Assembly: GCA_964533705.1 (NCBI GenBank)
Contig: CAZHMN010000046.1
Location: forward strand, 1-23,378
From: CAZHMN01 sp964533705
GTDB lineage: Bacteria > Electryoneota > B3-LCP
Direction of reading: 5' to 3'
Length of the DNA: 23,378 nucleotides
In this document: positions 21,716 to 23,378 of the stretch, piece after piece
Position numbering within the stretch: position 1 is the first letter of the stretch
Layout: every line of letters begins with the position of its first letter
The notes under the pieces: generated by a model
The model's input: only the letters and a program-made list of their open reading frames with translations
Told to the model about the DNA's origin: nothing
Databases searched by the model: none
Position numbers and translations under genes: made by a program

Positions 21716-23378
21716 ATGCCAGATGATAACGATTTGATCAAACGCGAAAAGCAGCGCTGGGAAAAAGAGACCGAACAGAAAAACAAAAACCGTCGCCAGC
21801 GCTACATGACCACCTCCAGCGAAGAGATCCCCGCGCTGGTCACCCCGGATGATATAGAAGACTTCGATTACCTCAAGAAACTGGGCTTCCCCGGTCAATA
21901 CCCCTACACCCGCGGCGTGCACAATAACATGTACCGCGGCCGCCTCTGGACCATGCGCATGTTCTCCGGCCACGGTTCGCCCGAAGACACCAACAAAAGG
22001 TACAAATTCCTGCTGAAGAAAGGCCAGACCGGCCTATCGGTCGCCTTCGACCTGCCCACGTTGATGGGGCGCGACAGCGATGACCCCTGGTCGGAGGGCG
22101 AGGTGGGCAAGTGCGGCGTGGCCGTCTGTTCGCTGCGCGACATGGAAGCCCTTTTCGATGGTATTCCGCTGGAAAAGGTCTCCACCTCCATGACCATCAA
22201 CGGCCCGGCGGCTATTCTCTGGGCCTTCTACATCGCCGCTGCCGAGAATCAAGGGGCAAACCGCAAGAGCCTGCGCGGCACCATTCAGAATGACATCCTC
22301 AAAGAATACATCGCCCAAAAGGAATTCATTTTCCCGCCCGAACCTTCCATGCGGCTGATCGTGGACACCATCGAATTCGGCACCCGGGAAATGCCGCAGT
22401 GGAATACAATTTCCATCTCTGGCTATCACATACGCGAAGCCGGAGCTACCGCCGCTCAGGAGCTGGCCTTCACCCTAAAGGATGGCATGACTTACGTCGA
22501 GGCCGCTCTGGAGCGCGGTCTGGACGTGGACGAATTCGCTCCCCGGCTCTCTTACTTCTTCGATTCTCACCTCGACTTCTTCGAGGAAATCGCCAAATTT
22601 CGCGCCGCACGCCGGATCTGGGCGCATACCATGCGAGACAAATACAAAGCCAAAGATCCCCGCTCCTGGCTGTGCCGCTTCCACACCCAGACCGCAGGCT
22701 GCTCCCTGACCGCACAACAGCCCGAGAATAACATCGTCCGCACCGCTACGGAGGCGCTGGCGGCCGTATTGGGCGGCACCCAATCGCTACATACCAATTC
22801 CATGGACGAAACCTGGGCGTTGCCTTCCGAAAAAGCCGCCAAGATCGCGCTGCGCACCCAGCAGATTCTGGCCGAAGAGATCGGCGTCGCCAACTCTATT
22901 GATCCCCTGGGAGGCAGTTACTTCGTCGAATGGCTGACGGATCGCATCCAGGAAAAAGCGGAAAAGTATTTTAGCCGCATTGATGAATTCGGCGGCATGA
23001 TCCCGGCCATCGAGCAGGGCTTCCCCCAGAAGGAGATCTCCGCTGCCGCCTACCGCTACCAGCAGGAGACAGACAAGCGCGAACGATTGATCGTGGGTGT
23101 AAATGAATACGTGGATGAGGATGAAGTGCTCGAAATTCCCATCCTGAAGATCACGCAGGAGATGGTGGATCGTCAGGTGAAGAATCTTCAGGATCTGCGC
23201 AAGCGTCGGGACCCCGTCTCGGTAGAAGAGAAACTCGCGGCTTTACGCGAAGCCGCCGATGGCACCGAGAACCTGATGCCTCATTTCATAGATTGCGCCC
23301 ACGCCTACTGCACTCTTGGTGAGATGGTGGGAGTATTGAAGGAAGTTTTCACGGAATACACCGAACCGGCGTTTTTCT
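21716..23378 (+). CDS. Methylmalonyl-CoA mutase, catalytic (large) subunit, cut by window edge
   Basis: The reading frame gives 554 codons to the window end without a stop. It carries the adenosylcobalamin-dependent mutase barrel: YPYTRGVHNNMYRGRLWTMR, FDLPTLMGRDSD, STSMTINGPAAILWAF, GTIQNDILKEYIAQKE and NTISISGYHIREAGAT (Y237-H238 at the substrate/cobalamin site). FHTQTAGCSLTAQQPENNI, GGTQSLHTNSMDE and SIDPLGGSYFVEWLTD follow. The sequence ends near where stand-alone catalytic subunits end (about 555-560 residues), so the gene is almost complete. The cobalamin-binding domain must be a separate gene, presumably downstream. The enzyme interconverts succinyl-CoA and methylmalonyl-CoA for propionate metabolism; its chaperone MeaB is at 15426. 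The ATG has AGGA about eight bases upstream. Isobutyryl-CoA mutase-type specificity is less likely from TISISGYH but not excluded. Confidence 0.93.
   Translation, partial: MPDDNDLIKREKQRWEKETEQKNKNRRQRYMTTSSEEIPALVTPDDIEDFDYLKKLGFPGQYPYTRGVHNNMYRGRLWTMRMFSGHGSPEDTNKRYKFLLKKGQTGLSVAFDLPTLMGRDSDDPWSEGEVGKCGVAVCSLRDMEALFDGIPLEKVSTSMTINGPAAILWAFYIAAAENQGANRKSLRGTIQNDILKEYIAQKEFIFPPEPSMRLIVDTIEFGTREMPQWNTISISGYHIREAGATAAQELAFTLKDGMTYVEAALERGLDVDEFAPRLSYFFDSHLDFFEEIAKFRAARRIWAHTMRDKYKAKDPRSWLCRFHTQTAGCSLTAQQPENNIVRTATEALAAVLGGTQSLHTNSMDETWALPSEKAAKIALRTQQILAEEIGVANSIDPLGGSYFVEWLTDRIQEKAEKYFSRIDEFGGMIPAIEQGFPQKEISAAAYRYQQETDKRERLIVGVNEYVDEDEVLEIPILKITQEMVDRQVKNLQDLRKRRDPVSVEEKLAALREAADGTENLMPHFIDCAHAYCTLGEMVGVLKEVFTEYTEPAFF

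Overview
The window comes from the chromosome of a Gram-negative bacterium. The outer-membrane and envelope proteins (a Wzi-like barrel, a lipoprotein, a TolC-type protein) and a family 9 glycosyltransferase support this. The Big_5-type Ig-like lipoprotein, the paired AlkP-superfamily hydrolases and the MeaB/methylmalonyl-CoA mutase module suggest an uncultured lineage of or near the FCB group, but I cannot name a phylum from the sequence alone. All supported genes lie on the + strand.

Positions 1 to about 14440 are a dense, co-directional surface-glycan region with short gaps and several overlapping starts. In order it holds an AlkP-superfamily hydrolase (left edge near the window edge), APS kinase (cysC), a second AlkP-superfamily hydrolase, a GT9 glycosyltransferase with extra cysteines, an NAD-dependent sugar epimerase/dehydratase, a polytopic GT2 glycosyltransferase, a Wzi-like outer-membrane protein, a short-form glucose-1-phosphate thymidylyltransferase, UDP-glucose 6-dehydrogenase, UDP-glucuronate decarboxylase, an Ig-like lipoprotein and mannose-1-phosphate guanylyltransferase. 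Together they could supply GDP-mannose (and derivatives), dTDP-glucose, UDP-glucuronate and UDP-xylose, plus PAPS for sulfation, for an exported polysaccharide. No polymerase, flippase or sulfotransferase is in view.

Positions 14447 to 16367 carry a small conserved-looking protein, a Crp/Fnr regulator and MeaB, the GTPase chaperone of methylmalonyl-CoA mutase. The mutase catalytic subunit itself starts at 21716 and runs to the right edge. The two partner genes are separated by about 5.3 kb of accessory DNA.

That accessory stretch (16368-21715) is the most unusual part. It holds an MNT nucleotidyltransferase followed by a truncated HEPN gene. It also holds two copies of a DUF559/Vsr-like endonuclease cassette, identical over 540 bp in direct orientation and flanked by 52-70-bp G/C-rich palindromes, with a lone TolC-like gene between them. 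Beyond the second cassette are an AT-rich secreted small protein, a HEPN-like protein of unknown family, further solo palindromes, a 60-bp duplication, dispersed hairpins, and a foldable segment directly upstream of the mutase gene. No transposase or integrase is visible, so the palindrome-DUF559 unit is the best candidate here for an undescribed mobile system.
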